Part shown: one piece after another, positions 1 to 7,809 of the stretch
Layout of the letters: each line of letters begins with the position of its first letter
Position numbering within the stretch: position 1 is the stretch's first letter
Assembly (NCBI RefSeq): GCF_013167895.1
Contig: NZ_BLWC01000001.1
Span: 2,852,001 to 2,916,000 of the forward strand
DNA length: 64,000 bases
Source: Streptomyces fulvorobeus
Lineage (GTDB): Bacteria; Actinomycetota; Actinomycetes; Streptomycetales; Streptomycetaceae
Direction of reading: 5' to 3'
The notes under the pieces: generated by a model
Seen by the model: the letters and a program-made list of their open reading frames with translations, nothing else
What the model was told of the DNA's origin: nothing
Database searches by the model: none
Made by a program: the position numbers and the translations under genes

Positions 1-668
1 ACCGGATGCGCGATGAAAGCGTCACCTATCTCCGCGCTGTCGGTGACCACGACGTTGAGCAGTCCGGCGGGAAGCCCCGCCTCCTCGAAGATTCTGGCCA
101 CCAGGCCGCCGCCGACGATGGGGGCGCGCTGGTGGGGCTTGACGACGACCGCGTTACCGAGGGCCAGGGCGGGAGCCACGGACTTCATGGTCACCAGAAG
201 AGGGAAGTTGAAAGCGGAGATCACGCCGATGACCCCGACAGGCACCCGGTGGACGCGGTTCTCCTTGCCGTCCACCGGCGAGGGCAGAAGCCGGGCCATC
301 GGGCGCAGGGCCTGACCGGCCGCCGCGCGCAGAAGTTCCTGGCAGAGGCGGACCTCGTACTCCGCCTTGACGCGCGTACCGCCCAGTTCGTCGACGATCG
401 CTCCCACGATCGCCTCGTACTGCTCCTCGACCACGTCCACCGCACGGCTCAGTACCGCACGGCGTTCGTACGCCCCGGTCGCGGCCCAGGCCCGCTGGGC
501 GCTCTCCGCTGCCCGGTAGGCCCTGTCCACCTCCAGCGAGGTGGCGACGGTGATGGAACTCAGCTTCTCGCCGTTGTAGGGATTGATATCGATGATGTCC
601 CACGAGCCGCTGCCGGTCAGCCACTCGCCGTCGATGTACTGGTAGGCCAGTTCATTGAAGTAGGACAT
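1..668 (-). CDS. Aldehyde dehydrogenase, N-terminal part (gene runs off the window)
   Basis: NAD(P)-dependent aldehyde dehydrogenase superfamily. About 222 residues are visible from the ATG at 668; the catalytic Cys half lies beyond the left edge. Seen: opening YIDGEW, the Rossmann-side stretch PVGVIGVISAFNFPLL followed by TMKSVAPALALGNAVVVKPH, which carries the family Asn and Lys used in catalysis and cofactor binding, then GLPAGLLNVV. A good ribosome site (AAGGGA) precedes the start. The FNFPL and KPH variants resemble benzaldehyde/vanillin-type dehydrogenases, but the exact aldehyde cannot be told from this half. It is followed upstream by a regulator read in the same direction (732-1613), so the two may be co-transcribed. 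Confidence 0.9.
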   Translation of the reverse strand, partial: MSYFNELAYQYIDGEWLTGSGSWDIIDINPYNGEKLSSITVATSLEVDRAYRAAESAQRAWAATGAYERRAVLSRAVDVVEEQYEAIVGAIVDELGGTRVKAEYEVRLCQELLRAAAGQALRPMARLLPSPVDGKENRVHRVPVGVIGVISAFNFPLLVTMKSVAPALALGNAVVVKPHQRAPIVGGGLVARIFEEAGLPAGLLNVVVTDSAEIGDAFIAHP

Positions 669-731
669 GCAATCCCTTACTGCAGGAACAGACTCCCGAT
701 ATGGCTGATACGACGTCATCGTACTGATAAA

Positions 732-1613
732 TCAGGTCAGTTGCAGGAGACCGCGAAGAAGGTCGCGGCTCTCCTCGGGGCCCGGACTGTCCTCCTGGAG
801 GCGAATCATGGCCTTTTCGTACTGGGCGACTTCCTCGGCCTTGTCCAGATAAAGCGCACTTGTCAGTTGTTCCAGATAGACGAGGTCCGACAGATCGGAT
901 TCCGGGAATCGCAGCATCGTGAACGCACCGCTCTCCCCGGCGTGCCCGCCGAAACTGAAGGGCATCACCTGGAGCGTGATGTTGGGCTGCTCCGACATGT
1001 CGATCAGATGCCGCAGCTGCGCACGCATCACCTCGCGCTCGCCGTACGGACGGCGCAGCGCCGCCTCGTCGAGCACGGCGTGGAAGCGGGGGGCACGCTC
1101 GGAGACGAGCGCCTTCTGCCGCTCGAGCCGCAGGGCGACCCGGCGGTCGATCTCGGCGGCGGGCGCGCCGCGCATGCCCCGGGAGACCACGGCATGGGCG
1201 TACGCCTCGGTCTGCAACAGGCCGTGGACGAACTGCACCTCGTAGATCCGGATGAGCGATGCCGCACCCTCCAGACCGATGTAGGTCTGGAACCAGCCAG
1301 GCAGTACGTCGCCGAAACTGTGCCACCACCCCGCCACGTTGGCCTCACGGGCCAGACCGAGGAGGGAGTCACGCTCCACCTCGTCGGCGACACCGTAGAG
1401 CGTGAGCAGGTCCTCGACATCCCTGGCCTTGAAGCTCACCCGTCCCAACTCCATGCGGCTGATCTTCGATTCGGAGGCGCGGATGGAGTAGCCGGCCGCC
1501 TCACGGGTGATGCCCCGCGACTCGCGCAGGCGCCTGAGCTGTGAGCCCAGGAGGATGCGCCGCACCACAGAACCACTCGACTCGCCTGCCGGCACTGGTC
1601 CAACCCTCCCCAT
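732..1613 (-). CDS. XRE-family regulator with DUF5753 domain (WhiJ-like)
   Basis: 293 aa. Residues 20-75 form an XRE helix-turn-helix (LRRLRESRGITREAAGY, then SESKISRMELGR). Residues about 95-275 form the DUF5753 effector-like domain (WFQTYIGLE, then VHGLLQTEAYA). This is the architecture of the many Streptomyces WhiJ-type regulators, which normally sit beside a small DUF397 protein and an anti-sigma-like ATPase. Both partners are here (2585-2824 and 1933-2481). The ATPase gene is divergent from it, and the shared intergenic region carries the repeated motif at 1788-1825. By analogy with WhiJ it is likely a DNA-binding repressor controlling the trio and possibly developmental targets; the target is inferred. 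Start ATG 1613 is preceded by GGGAAG at short spacing. Confidence 0.88.
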   Translation of the reverse strand: MGRVGPVPAGESSGSVVRRILLGSQLRRLRESRGITREAAGYSIRASESKISRMELGRVSFKARDVEDLLTLYGVADEVERDSLLGLAREANVAGWWHSFGDVLPGWFQTYIGLEGAASLIRIYEVQFVHGLLQTEAYAHAVVSRGMRGAPAAEIDRRVALRLERQKALVSERAPRFHAVLDEAALRRPYGEREVMRAQLRHLIDMSEQPNITLQVMPFSFGGHAGESGAFTMLRFPESDLSDLVYLEQLTSALYLDKAEEVAQYEKAMIRLQEDSPGPEESRDLLRGLLQLT

Positions 1614-1932
1614 CGCTTCCCGGACACCCAGGGGGTTCCCCTGGACCCCGAGTGCCGGATTCTGCCACCAAAACGCTTCAGCCCGTACTCATTCGATTAC
1701 GCAAATGGGAAGACTTGCAGAAAGCTTTGAATCTGCCCAGAGGAAGAAATGAGTAAGAACCGGCACGCTGTCGGGCAGTTCCGGCGCGTGCACGTGCATC
1801 TGCCCTTGCATCTGCCCTGCGCATTCGGAACGATGGCCCTCGCGCACCTGCGTGCTCGTGTTGTGCCGCTGTACCCCCGCAGTACCGCTACAGGCAGTGC
1901 CGCTACAGCCGCGAATCCCGGGAGTGCCTCGT
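1614..1932. other. Divergent promoter region of the WhiJ-like trio
   Basis: 319 bases between the XRE gene and the ATPase gene. It is clearly less GC-rich near 1690-1760 than the flanking genes and holds the motif block at 1788-1825. No convincing gene is seen. Short ORFs here lack ribosome sites and coding bias. Confidence 0.6.
1788..1825 (+). promoter_or_regulatory. Repeated operator-like motif, site A
   Basis: Contains GTGCACGTGCATCTGC (1788-1803) and an exact 12-base tandem repeat TGCATCTGCCCT at 1795-1806 and 1807-1818, then GCGCATT. The first 16 bases recur identically in inverted orientation at site B upstream of the DUF397 gene. A motif shared only by the promoters of functionally linked genes is the pattern expected of a regulator binding site; the XRE protein at 732-1613 is the obvious candidate (inference). 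Confidence 0.6.
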
Positions 1933-2481
1933 ATGGGGACGAATGGATCGACGATGCTCGAGCCGTTACGGCAGGGGCTTCCACCTACCGACCCCTCAGG
2001 GGTCGCGGGATCGGCCACCTGCACGTTGCCGGCCCGCTACGAGGCGGTGCGCGCAGCACGCCAGTTCACCAGGCAGACGCTCACCCGCTGGGACCTGACC
2101 GAGCGGTTCGACGACATCGCCCTGGTCGTCTCCGAGCTCGTCACCAACGCCCTGCGCCATGCCCTGCCCGGGGACGTGGCCAGGGACCCGCACGACCCGC
2201 CCGTACGCCTGCACCTGATGCACTGGACGTCCCGCCTGGTGTGCGCGGTGCGCGACCCCAGCCGGAGCGGTCCGGTGACGGGCGAGGCTGCGGACTCGGC
2301 GGAGTCGGGCCGCGGGCTGTTCCTGGTGGAGTCCTTCAGCGACTCCTGGGGCTGGCACGCCTCGCCCGCCCCGGCCGGTGAGACGCTGCCCGCCGGAGTG
2401 CTGCGCGGCAAGGTGGTCTGGGCCCTGTTCCGGCTGCCGGGTGCGGCGGCGGACCGCGCGCAGGACGTCGCTGAGCGCTGA
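1933..2481 (+). CDS. ATP-binding protein of the anti-sigma/RsbW-like (HATPase_c) family
   Basis: 182 aa from ATG 1933, chosen because GGAG lies 8 bases upstream; an in-frame earlier start at 1852 has no ribosome site. The GHKL ATPase N-box is at residues 68-78 (SELVTNALRHA), with Asp in VRDPS near 108 and the G-box SGRGLFLVE near 125-133. Such solo ATPases in Streptomyces resemble the anti-sigma factors RsbW/SpoIIAB and are the middle member of WhiJ-type clusters (XRE, ATPase, DUF397). It probably binds or phosphorylates a partner protein; which one cannot be read from sequence. Divergent from the XRE gene and convergent with the DUF397 gene. Confidence 0.85.
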   Translation: MGTNGSTMLEPLRQGLPPTDPSGVAGSATCTLPARYEAVRAARQFTRQTLTRWDLTERFDDIALVVSELVTNALRHALPGDVARDPHDPPVRLHLMHWTSRLVCAVRDPSRSGPVTGEAADSAESGRGLFLVESFSDSWGWHASPAPAGETLPAGVLRGKVVWALFRLPGAAADRAQDVAER

Positions 2482-2584
2482 CGCGCGTAGAGGGCGCCGG
2501 TACGGGTGGCTGCTCCACCGGGTACCGGTCGCTCCCGGGGTGGGCGCGTGCGCCGTCGTCGGACCGGGTGCGGGCCGGTGGGCG

Positions 2585-2824
2585 TCAGCCCGCGGCCAGG
2601 TGGTCGAACTCCCCGTCCTTCACGCCGAGCAGCAGCGCCTCTATCTCCGCCGGCGTATAGACCAGTGCGGGCCCGTCCGGGTGGCGCGAGTTACGCATCG
2701 CCACATTTCCTCCGGGCAGTTTCGCGAACTCCACGCAGGAACCCTGGGAGTTGCTGTGTCTGCTCTTCTGCCAGACGACTCCGCGAAGCTCTGTGGCCGC
2801 CATGCCGTTGTACACGTGGTGCAC
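2585..2824 (-). CDS. DUF397 domain small protein
   Basis: 79 aa from GTG 2824, supported by GGGGAG six bases upstream; the next in-frame ATG is at 2803 and a TTG lies at 2845. The DUF397 signature is present: WQKSRHSNSQGSCVEFA, then RNSRHPDGPALVYT and a Gly-rich hydrophobic end. DUF397 proteins accompany XRE-DUF5753 regulators in Streptomyces and are thought to act with them as an antitoxin-like or modulator pair; the molecular role is not established. It completes the trio with 732-1613 and 1933-2481 and carries site B in its promoter. Confidence 0.85.
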   Translation of the reverse strand: MHHVYNGMAATELRGVVWQKSRHSNSQGSCVEFAKLPGGNVAMRNSRHPDGPALVYTPAEIEALLLGVKDGEFDHLAAG

Positions 2825-2884
2825 AGGACGCTCCCCGAGTTGCAAGGTGCAAGTGTCAACTAGCTCGGATCATAGCTGTGTTCA

Positions 2885-2915
2885 TATGCCAATGCATGAG
2901 CAGATGCACGTGCAC
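2885..2915 (-). promoter_or_regulatory. Repeated operator-like motif, site B
   Basis: On the minus strand this reads GTGCACGTGCATCTGC (2915-2900), identical to 16 bases of site A, followed by a TGCAT at the same spacing as in site A with two intervening changes. It lies about 75-90 bases upstream of the DUF397 start, in its likely promoter. Confidence 0.6.
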
Positions 2916-3075
2916 ACGGGGTGTTCCTTTGATTACAGCTCCTCTTCCCGTCTGCCCGCCTCCCGTCAAAGAGACGCCGGATGAGCGTATTCGGCTCCGT
3001 ATCAAGGGAGTTGATTGCGGAACGCTGGTAGTTTGGCGCGGTCTTTCGACCGGAGACAGACAGGGGGAAGTCCGC

Positions 3076-3648
3076 ATGGGCGGGTTTGTACGCATGGGAG
3101 CCGTCGTCACCGCGAGCGTCGTGGTCGCGCTCGCACTGACGGCCTGCGGCGGTGGCGGCGGCGAAAACGGCGACGGCGGACGCAAGAGCGGCTCGGGCGG
3201 GGATTCGGTTTCCGGCTCCGATTCTGCATCCGGTGCCGATTCCGGGGCGGATTCCGGTTCCGGCGCCGATTCGGGTTCCGGTACTGATTCCGGTTCGGGC
3301 CCCGGTTCGGGCCCCGGGCAGAACGGGAAGCCCGGCGCGGGCGCCGGGAAACTCGAAGGCACCTGGTCGGGGCTGACCGATGGCAAGGACATCGCCCTGT
3401 CCGTCGCCTCCCGCTCGGTCGCGCTCATCGCCGAACAGCACGTCTGTCACGGTCAGGTGAGGGAGCGGGACAAGGTGACGCTGCGGCTGACGTGCACCGG
3501 CGGCAGCACCGAACGTACGAAGGGCACCGTCGAGTCCAACGACGGCAGGACCCTCGTCGTCTCGTGGGACACCGGGGCCAGGGACACGCTCACCAGGAGG
3601 AAGGTCGGCGCGCCGCCCACGGAGCCTTCGGGCACGCCGGCTCCCTGA
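3076..3648 (+). CDS. Secreted lipoprotein with Ser/Gly/Asp-rich linker
   Basis: 190 aa. ATG 3076 follows a strong GGGGGAAG ribosome site. Signal peptide with lipobox LTAC at about residues 21-24, so the mature protein is probably anchored to the outer face of the membrane. Residues about 25-85 are a low-complexity linker of Ser-Gly-Asp and Ala-Asp repeats encoded by a repetitive TCCGGTTCCG-type DNA stretch. The last 100 residues are a compact domain (GTWSG opening, one CxxG cysteine near HVCHG and another in TCTGG) that I do not recognise. No operon partner. Function unknown. Confidence 0.8.
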   Translation: MGGFVRMGAVVTASVVVALALTACGGGGGENGDGGRKSGSGGDSVSGSDSASGADSGADSGSGADSGSGTDSGSGPGSGPGQNGKPGAGAGKLEGTWSGLTDGKDIALSVASRSVALIAEQHVCHGQVRERDKVTLRLTCTGGSTERTKGTVESNDGRTLVVSWDTGARDTLTRRKVGAPPTEPSGTPAP

Positions 3649-3744
3649 CGACCGCGGGGCCCCGGTGCGGTCACCGAGCCGGGGGCGGGCGCCTCCTCGG
3701 AATCCCACCGCGCCACCGCCTCGCGTACCGCTTCCCACCCGGGC

Positions 3745-3785
3745 GGAGGACCGGGACGTACGGCGGGAGGACCGGGACGTACGGC
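3745..3785. repeat. Two-copy 20-base direct repeat
   Basis: GGAGGACCGGGACGTACGGC occurs at 3745-3764 and again at 3766-3785 (period 21) in the gap between two convergent genes. It may also weakly fold with the surrounding GC-rich sequence. No further function visible. Confidence 0.7.
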
Positions 3786-3797
3786 CTTCTTCCCGGG

Positions 3798-4985
3798 TCA
3801 GCGGTCGATCCCCGGCCCGTTCGCGCCCATGCGGGCCCGGTCCGCGGCGGCCGTGCCGTGGGTCCAGCCGTCGAGGTCCGTGGCACCGCGCACCCGGGTG
3901 GTGGTCGTCTTCGGGAACATCCGCTCGGCCGTCTCCGTGACGGCGACGTGCCTGGCGGCCAGGACCGGCAGCAGAGTGCCGGGAGCGGCGGACTCCGTGC
4001 CGCCGGCCATGTCGCCGGCGCCGCCCGCGTCCGCCGCCGCGGTGACCCGGGCGGTGCCGGATGCGAGGCGGCTGCCCAGCCGCTGGGCGTACGCCATGAG
4101 GAAGGACTGCCGGAACGTCTTGGTGCGCTTGCGGCCGCCCGCCCGCTGGCCCGCCTCGGCCTTCGTCATCGCGGCCGTGCCCTGCACGAGCAGGGAGGTG
4201 AAGAGCAGTTCCACGGCCTCCAGGTCCGGTTCGAAACCGACGACCGTCGTGAAGCCGGCCTCGCTGTTCCACACGGCCTGGCAGCGGTTCGCGGAGGCGA
4301 CGGCGTCCAGCAGGATCGCCTTCGCCGTCTCGTACGGGGCGTCGACGCCGATCCGGCAGGCGCCCGGCGTCCCGTCGCTGTGCGTCCGCGCGGCGATCAG
4401 CGCCTCGTCGATGCTGTGCCGGGCCATGAGCTCCTGCGCCTTGGTGGTGAGCGCCTCGGCCTCCTCCGGGAAGCCGGTGCCCTCCGCCTTCGCCAGGAGG
4501 GCGCGGATTCGGGTGAGCATCCGGGATTCGCCGTGGGCTGGCGGCTGGTGGACGCGGTCGGCCGCGGTGCCCGGGGCGGGGCCGGCCGGCTCGATGACGG
4601 GGAGGCCGAGGAGCAGGCGGTACAGGCCGAGGAGGGCGGAGGCGTACGAGAAGCGGTCGGGCCGGTTCCGGGCAGCGGGGGCGGGGAGCGTGGCGAGCTG
4701 GCCGGCCCAGCGGGGCGGGAGGTGCGGGTACCTGACGGTCTCGGCCGTGATCAGCGCGGCCACGAGCGCCACCGCGCTCTCGTCCCGCTCGCGCCGGACG
4801 ATCCGGACGAGGTCGGCCGGCTGCCACCCCCGTGACCAGGCGCGCCGGACGAACTCCTCGCCGCGTACGTGCACCTCGTCGTCGGCGGCGGGGTCCGCGG
4901 CGAGGAGGGAGGCACCGGTGTCCAGGCCCGTGTCGTCCTGTGCGTACAGGGCCGCCGCGAATGCCTGGTCGATCACCGGTTCCAT
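3798..4985 (-). CDS. DUF2786 domain protein
   Basis: 395 aa from ATG 4985. Residues 155-195 carry the DUF2786 signature (LTRIRALLAKAEGTGFPEEAEALTTKAQELMARH), followed by a domain at about 205-340 (ETAKAILLDAVASANRC, FTSLLVQGTAAM, TFRQSFLMAYAQRLG) that usually accompanies it. The N-terminal 130 residues are alpha-helical and Arg-rich. Family function is not established; phage and bacterial members have been linked to nucleic acid metabolism. Convergent with the lipoprotein gene and divergent from the polymerase gene at 5090. Confidence 0.82.
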   Translation of the reverse strand: MEPVIDQAFAAALYAQDDTGLDTGASLLAADPAADDEVHVRGEEFVRRAWSRGWQPADLVRIVRRERDESAVALVAALITAETVRYPHLPPRWAGQLATLPAPAARNRPDRFSYASALLGLYRLLLGLPVIEPAGPAPGTAADRVHQPPAHGESRMLTRIRALLAKAEGTGFPEEAEALTTKAQELMARHSIDEALIAARTHSDGTPGACRIGVDAPYETAKAILLDAVASANRCQAVWNSEAGFTTVVGFEPDLEAVELLFTSLLVQGTAAMTKAEAGQRAGGRKRTKTFRQSFLMAYAQRLGSRLASGTARVTAAADAGGAGDMAGGTESAAPGTLLPVLAARHVAVTETAERMFPKTTTTRVRGATDLDGWTHGTAAADRARMGANGPGIDR

Positions 4986-5089
4986 GGGACCAGGGTAGGC
5001 GGGGGCGGGACACGGGGCTGCCGGGGTGGGGCCCGCGTCGGCCGACGCGGGCCGGGCCGTTGTCAGTGGCGGGTGTCAGACTCGATTTC

Positions 5090-6805
5090 ATGACCGGACG
5101 ATGGGCTGTGGCCACGGCGGAGGGCGGTGGCGCACTGCTCGCACCGCTGGGTGGGGACGGGCTGCCCGCCGGCCCCGTCCTCGCCGAGCCCGACCTCGTG
5201 GAGGCCGTGCGGTCACGGCCCGACGTGGTGCGCTGGGTCTGGCGCTCGACCGCCGACATCTACCCCCGGCTGCTCGCGGCCGGGGTGCGCGTCGAGCGGT
5301 GTTACGACGTCGAGTGCGCCGAGCTGCTGCTGCTGGGTCACGAAGGACGCCTCGGGGAGCCCCGGTCAGCGGCCGCCGCGTTCGCCCGTCTGCACCACGC
5401 CCCCGTACCACCCGATCCGCCGTCCCGGTCGGCCGAGCCCGGATCGCAGTCCTCCCTCTTCGAGCCGCGGTCGGGGACGGACGTGCCTTTCGACGCCCTC
5501 CTCGCCGTCTACGCCGAGCAGCTGCACCGCCATGACGCCGCGGCTCATCCGGCCCGCATGCGGCTGCTCACGGCGTCCGAGTCGGCGGGCATGCTCGTCG
5601 CCACCGAGATGAACAGGGCGGGGCTGCCCTGGCGGGCGGATGTGCACCGGGAGCTGCTGCACGAGCTGCTGGGCGAGCGGTACGCGGGCGGTGGGGAGCC
5701 CCGCAGACTGGCCGAGCTCGCGGACGACGTGTCGTCCGCCTTCGGCAGGCGGGTGCGCCCCGATCTCCCCGCCGACGTGCTGAAGGCGTTCGCGCAGGCG
5801 GGATTCAAGGTGAAGTCGACCCGGCGCTGGGAGCTGGAGGAGCTGGACCACCCGGCCGTGGAACCGCTCGTCGCGTACAAGAAGCTGTACCGGATCTGGA
5901 CGGCGCACGGCTGGAGCTGGCTCCAGGACTGGGTCCGTGACGGCCGCTTCCGGCCGGAGTACCAGCCGGGCGGCACGGTCAGCGGGCGCTGGACGACCAA
6001 CGGCGGCGGCGCCCTCCAGATCCCCAAGGTCATACGGCAGGCAGTCGTCGCGGACGAGGGCTGGCGGCTGGTCGTCGCCGACGCCGACCAGATGGAACCG
6101 CGCGTGCTGGCCGCGATCTCCCGCGACCGGGGGCTGATGGAGGTGGCCGGGCATGACGGCGACCTCTACAAGGCCCTGTCCGACCGGGCGTTCCACGGCG
6201 ACCGCGACCACGCCAAGATCGCGCTGCTCGGTGCGATCTACGGACAGACGTCCGGCGACGGCCTGAAGAACCTGGCCGCGCTGCGCCGGAGGTTCCCACA
6301 GGCCGTCGCCTACGTCGACGACGCGGCGAAGGCCGGTGAGGAGGGGCGTCTCGTACGGACGTGGCTGGGCCGGACGAGCCCTCCGGCCGCCGGGGCCGGG
6401 GAGGACGGGGAGGCGGGTATTCCGCAGGAGGCCGGGGCTGCGCCGGGCGGAAGCGGACCGGAGGGATCGGGCGACCCCGAACCCACCCCGGGTCACGCCT
6501 CCTCGGACGCCCGGGCGCGGGGCCGTTTCACGCGCAACTTCGTGGTGCAGGGCAGCGCCGCCGACTGGGCGCTGCTGCTCCTGGCCGCGCTGCGGCGGAC
6601 GCTCGCCGCCGGACAGCTGCGGGCCGAGCTGGTCTTCTTCCAGCACGACGAGGTGATCGTGCACTGCCCCGCCGAGGAGACCGGGGCCGTGGTGGAGGCG
6701 ATCCGCGCCGCGGGGGAGCTGGCCGGGCGGACCGCGTTCGGCGCGACACCGGTCCGCTTCCCGTTCACGACCGCGGTCGTCCAGCGGTACTCGGACGCGA
6801 AGTGA
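5090..6805 (+). CDS. PolA-like DNA polymerase with degenerate 3'-5' exonuclease domain
   Basis: 571 aa. Family A polymerase palm and fingers are clear: motif A VVADADQMEPRVLA (about 328-341), O-helix AKIALLGAIYGQTSGDG (about 375-391) and motif C FFQHDEVIVHC (about 515-525), so the two catalytic Asp are retained. Family members are annotated as bifunctional exonuclease/polymerase, but the N-terminal 170 residues here lack a DxE exonuclease motif (WAVATAEGGG where it should be). It is shorter than Pol I (no 5' nuclease) and has an acidic low-complexity insert at about 425-470. Probably a repair or accessory polymerase. Start ATG 5090 has no strong ribosome site; it may be leaderless. Confidence 0.85.
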   Translation: MTGRWAVATAEGGGALLAPLGGDGLPAGPVLAEPDLVEAVRSRPDVVRWVWRSTADIYPRLLAAGVRVERCYDVECAELLLLGHEGRLGEPRSAAAAFARLHHAPVPPDPPSRSAEPGSQSSLFEPRSGTDVPFDALLAVYAEQLHRHDAAAHPARMRLLTASESAGMLVATEMNRAGLPWRADVHRELLHELLGERYAGGGEPRRLAELADDVSSAFGRRVRPDLPADVLKAFAQAGFKVKSTRRWELEELDHPAVEPLVAYKKLYRIWTAHGWSWLQDWVRDGRFRPEYQPGGTVSGRWTTNGGGALQIPKVIRQAVVADEGWRLVVADADQMEPRVLAAISRDRGLMEVAGHDGDLYKALSDRAFHGDRDHAKIALLGAIYGQTSGDGLKNLAALRRRFPQAVAYVDDAAKAGEEGRLVRTWLGRTSPPAAGAGEDGEAGIPQEAGAAPGGSGPEGSGDPEPTPGHASSDARARGRFTRNFVVQGSAADWALLLLAALRRTLAAGQLRAELVFFQHDEVIVHCPAEETGAVVEAIRAAGELAGRTAFGATPVRFPFTTAVVQRYSDAK

Positions 6806-6838
6806 GCGCGACCGGTACGCGGGACCGCCCACAGCGGA

Positions 6839-6878
6839 AGGGTCCCGTCCGCGCGGACACCTGCGCGGACGGGACCCT
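6839..6878. terminator. Bidirectional hairpin terminator
   Basis: Perfect 16-bp stem (6839-6854 with 6863-6878) and 8-base loop between the convergent polymerase and dioxygenase genes. No T tract, as is usual in very GC-rich actinomycetes. Confidence 0.85.
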
Positions 6879-6911
6879 CCGAGGCGGTGGTGCGCCGAGC
6901 TGCTGCTGCCC

Positions 6912-7775
6912 CTACCCGCGTTCCCACAACGCGGGCACGTTGGGCGGTTCCCAGCCCCCCATGGCCAGGTGGCCCTGCAGACAGCGGTAGGCGACCCCGC
7001 CGTAGGTGACGCGGTCTCCCGCGCGGTAGGAGGTGCCCGCCGACCAGGTCCCGCCCGGCGGATCGGTCGGTGGGTCGGTGGGCGGATCGGTGGGGCCGGG
7101 TGTCTGGGCGATGTCGAGGACGAAGTCGAAGGTGCCCTGCCGGCCGTTCCCCGCCGTGCGCACGTTCATCAGCAGGGCCGGGTCGAAGAGGGAGTCGGTG
7201 CTGTTGCGCGGCTCGTTCGGGAAGTACAGCTGAGTGGTGAGCACCGGACGGCCGGGCGCCTGGGCCTTCACATGGATGTGCCGGGTGCGCCCGGGGTAGA
7301 GGCCGGCCACGACCGTGGTGAGCGTGAAGGCCCCGTTCGCGCCGGTGAACTGGTGGCCGCGGAACGCGTACCCGGACATGTCGTAGGCGCCGTTGGCGTC
7401 AGCCTGCCAGAAGTCGAGGAGCACCCCGGGGACAGGGCGGCAGGCCCGGCCGAAGACGTAACCGCTGACGGTCAGGGGCACCCCGGGGGTCCCGGCCGTC
7501 ACCAGGCTGGTGCGGCGCGGGGAGTTGGGCCTGAAGTAGGGGCCCTCCATCTGCGGCGGGGTCGGATCGTCCCCGTCGTCGCAGGCGGGGGTGGGGACGA
7601 GCAGCCGGCCCCCGTAGGAGGCGTCACGGGCGAGCGCGACGCCTCCTCCGACGAGCAGGGGGGCGGTGCCCACGGCGAGCGCGGCCTTCAGGACGTTCTT
7701 GCGGCTGATCCGGCGGTCCCCGGTGGTCCCGGGAATCCCTTCGTCCGGCATGCCGTCGCGTGCGGGTGGTGTCAT
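6912..7775 (-). CDS. Secreted intradiol ring-cleavage dioxygenase with C-terminal CBM5/12-type module
   Basis: 287 aa. Tat-type signal with RR at 21-22 (RRISRKNVLKAALAVG), then an intradiol dioxygenase domain at about 70-222. Fe(III) ligands of the family are visible: Tyr80 (EGPYF), Tyr160 (GLYPGRTRHIHVK), His166 and His168. A PTDPPTDPP linker leads to a small aromatic module at 242-287 (YRAGDRVTYGGVAYRCLQGH, then WEPPNVPALWERG) typical of chitin/cellulose-binding CBM5/12. Secreted intradiol enzymes with such a module are known in biomass-degrading Streptomyces and cleave catechol-type aromatics near plant cell walls. The neighbouring protease at 7810-9186 has the same module. GAGGAG ribosome site upstream of ATG 7775. 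Confidence 0.9.
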   Translation of the reverse strand: MTPPARDGMPDEGIPGTTGDRRISRKNVLKAALAVGTAPLLVGGGVALARDASYGGRLLVPTPACDDGDDPTPPQMEGPYFRPNSPRRTSLVTAGTPGVPLTVSGYVFGRACRPVPGVLLDFWQADANGAYDMSGYAFRGHQFTGANGAFTLTTVVAGLYPGRTRHIHVKAQAPGRPVLTTQLYFPNEPRNSTDSLFDPALLMNVRTAGNGRQGTFDFVLDIAQTPGPTDPPTDPPTDPPGGTWSAGTSYRAGDRVTYGGVAYRCLQGHLAMGGWEPPNVPALWERG

Positions 7776-7809
7776 GACGTACTCCTCGGAACGGGGAGGG
7801 CAGGTCGGA

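Noticed and set aside
6..1544. 512-aa plus-strand ORF opposite the aldehyde dehydrogenase and XRE genes
   Set aside because: Shadow ORF with His/Arg/Gly-rich composition and no start signal.
3190..3330. Repetitive TCCGGTTCCG DNA that looks array-like
   Set aside because: It encodes the Ser/Gly/Asp linker of the lipoprotein; period and variability do not fit CRISPR.
2860..5259. 799-aa minus-strand ORF spanning the lipoprotein and DUF2786 genes
   Set aside because: Reads as Arg/Pro/Gly-rich shadow of two real genes; no domain and no ribosome site.
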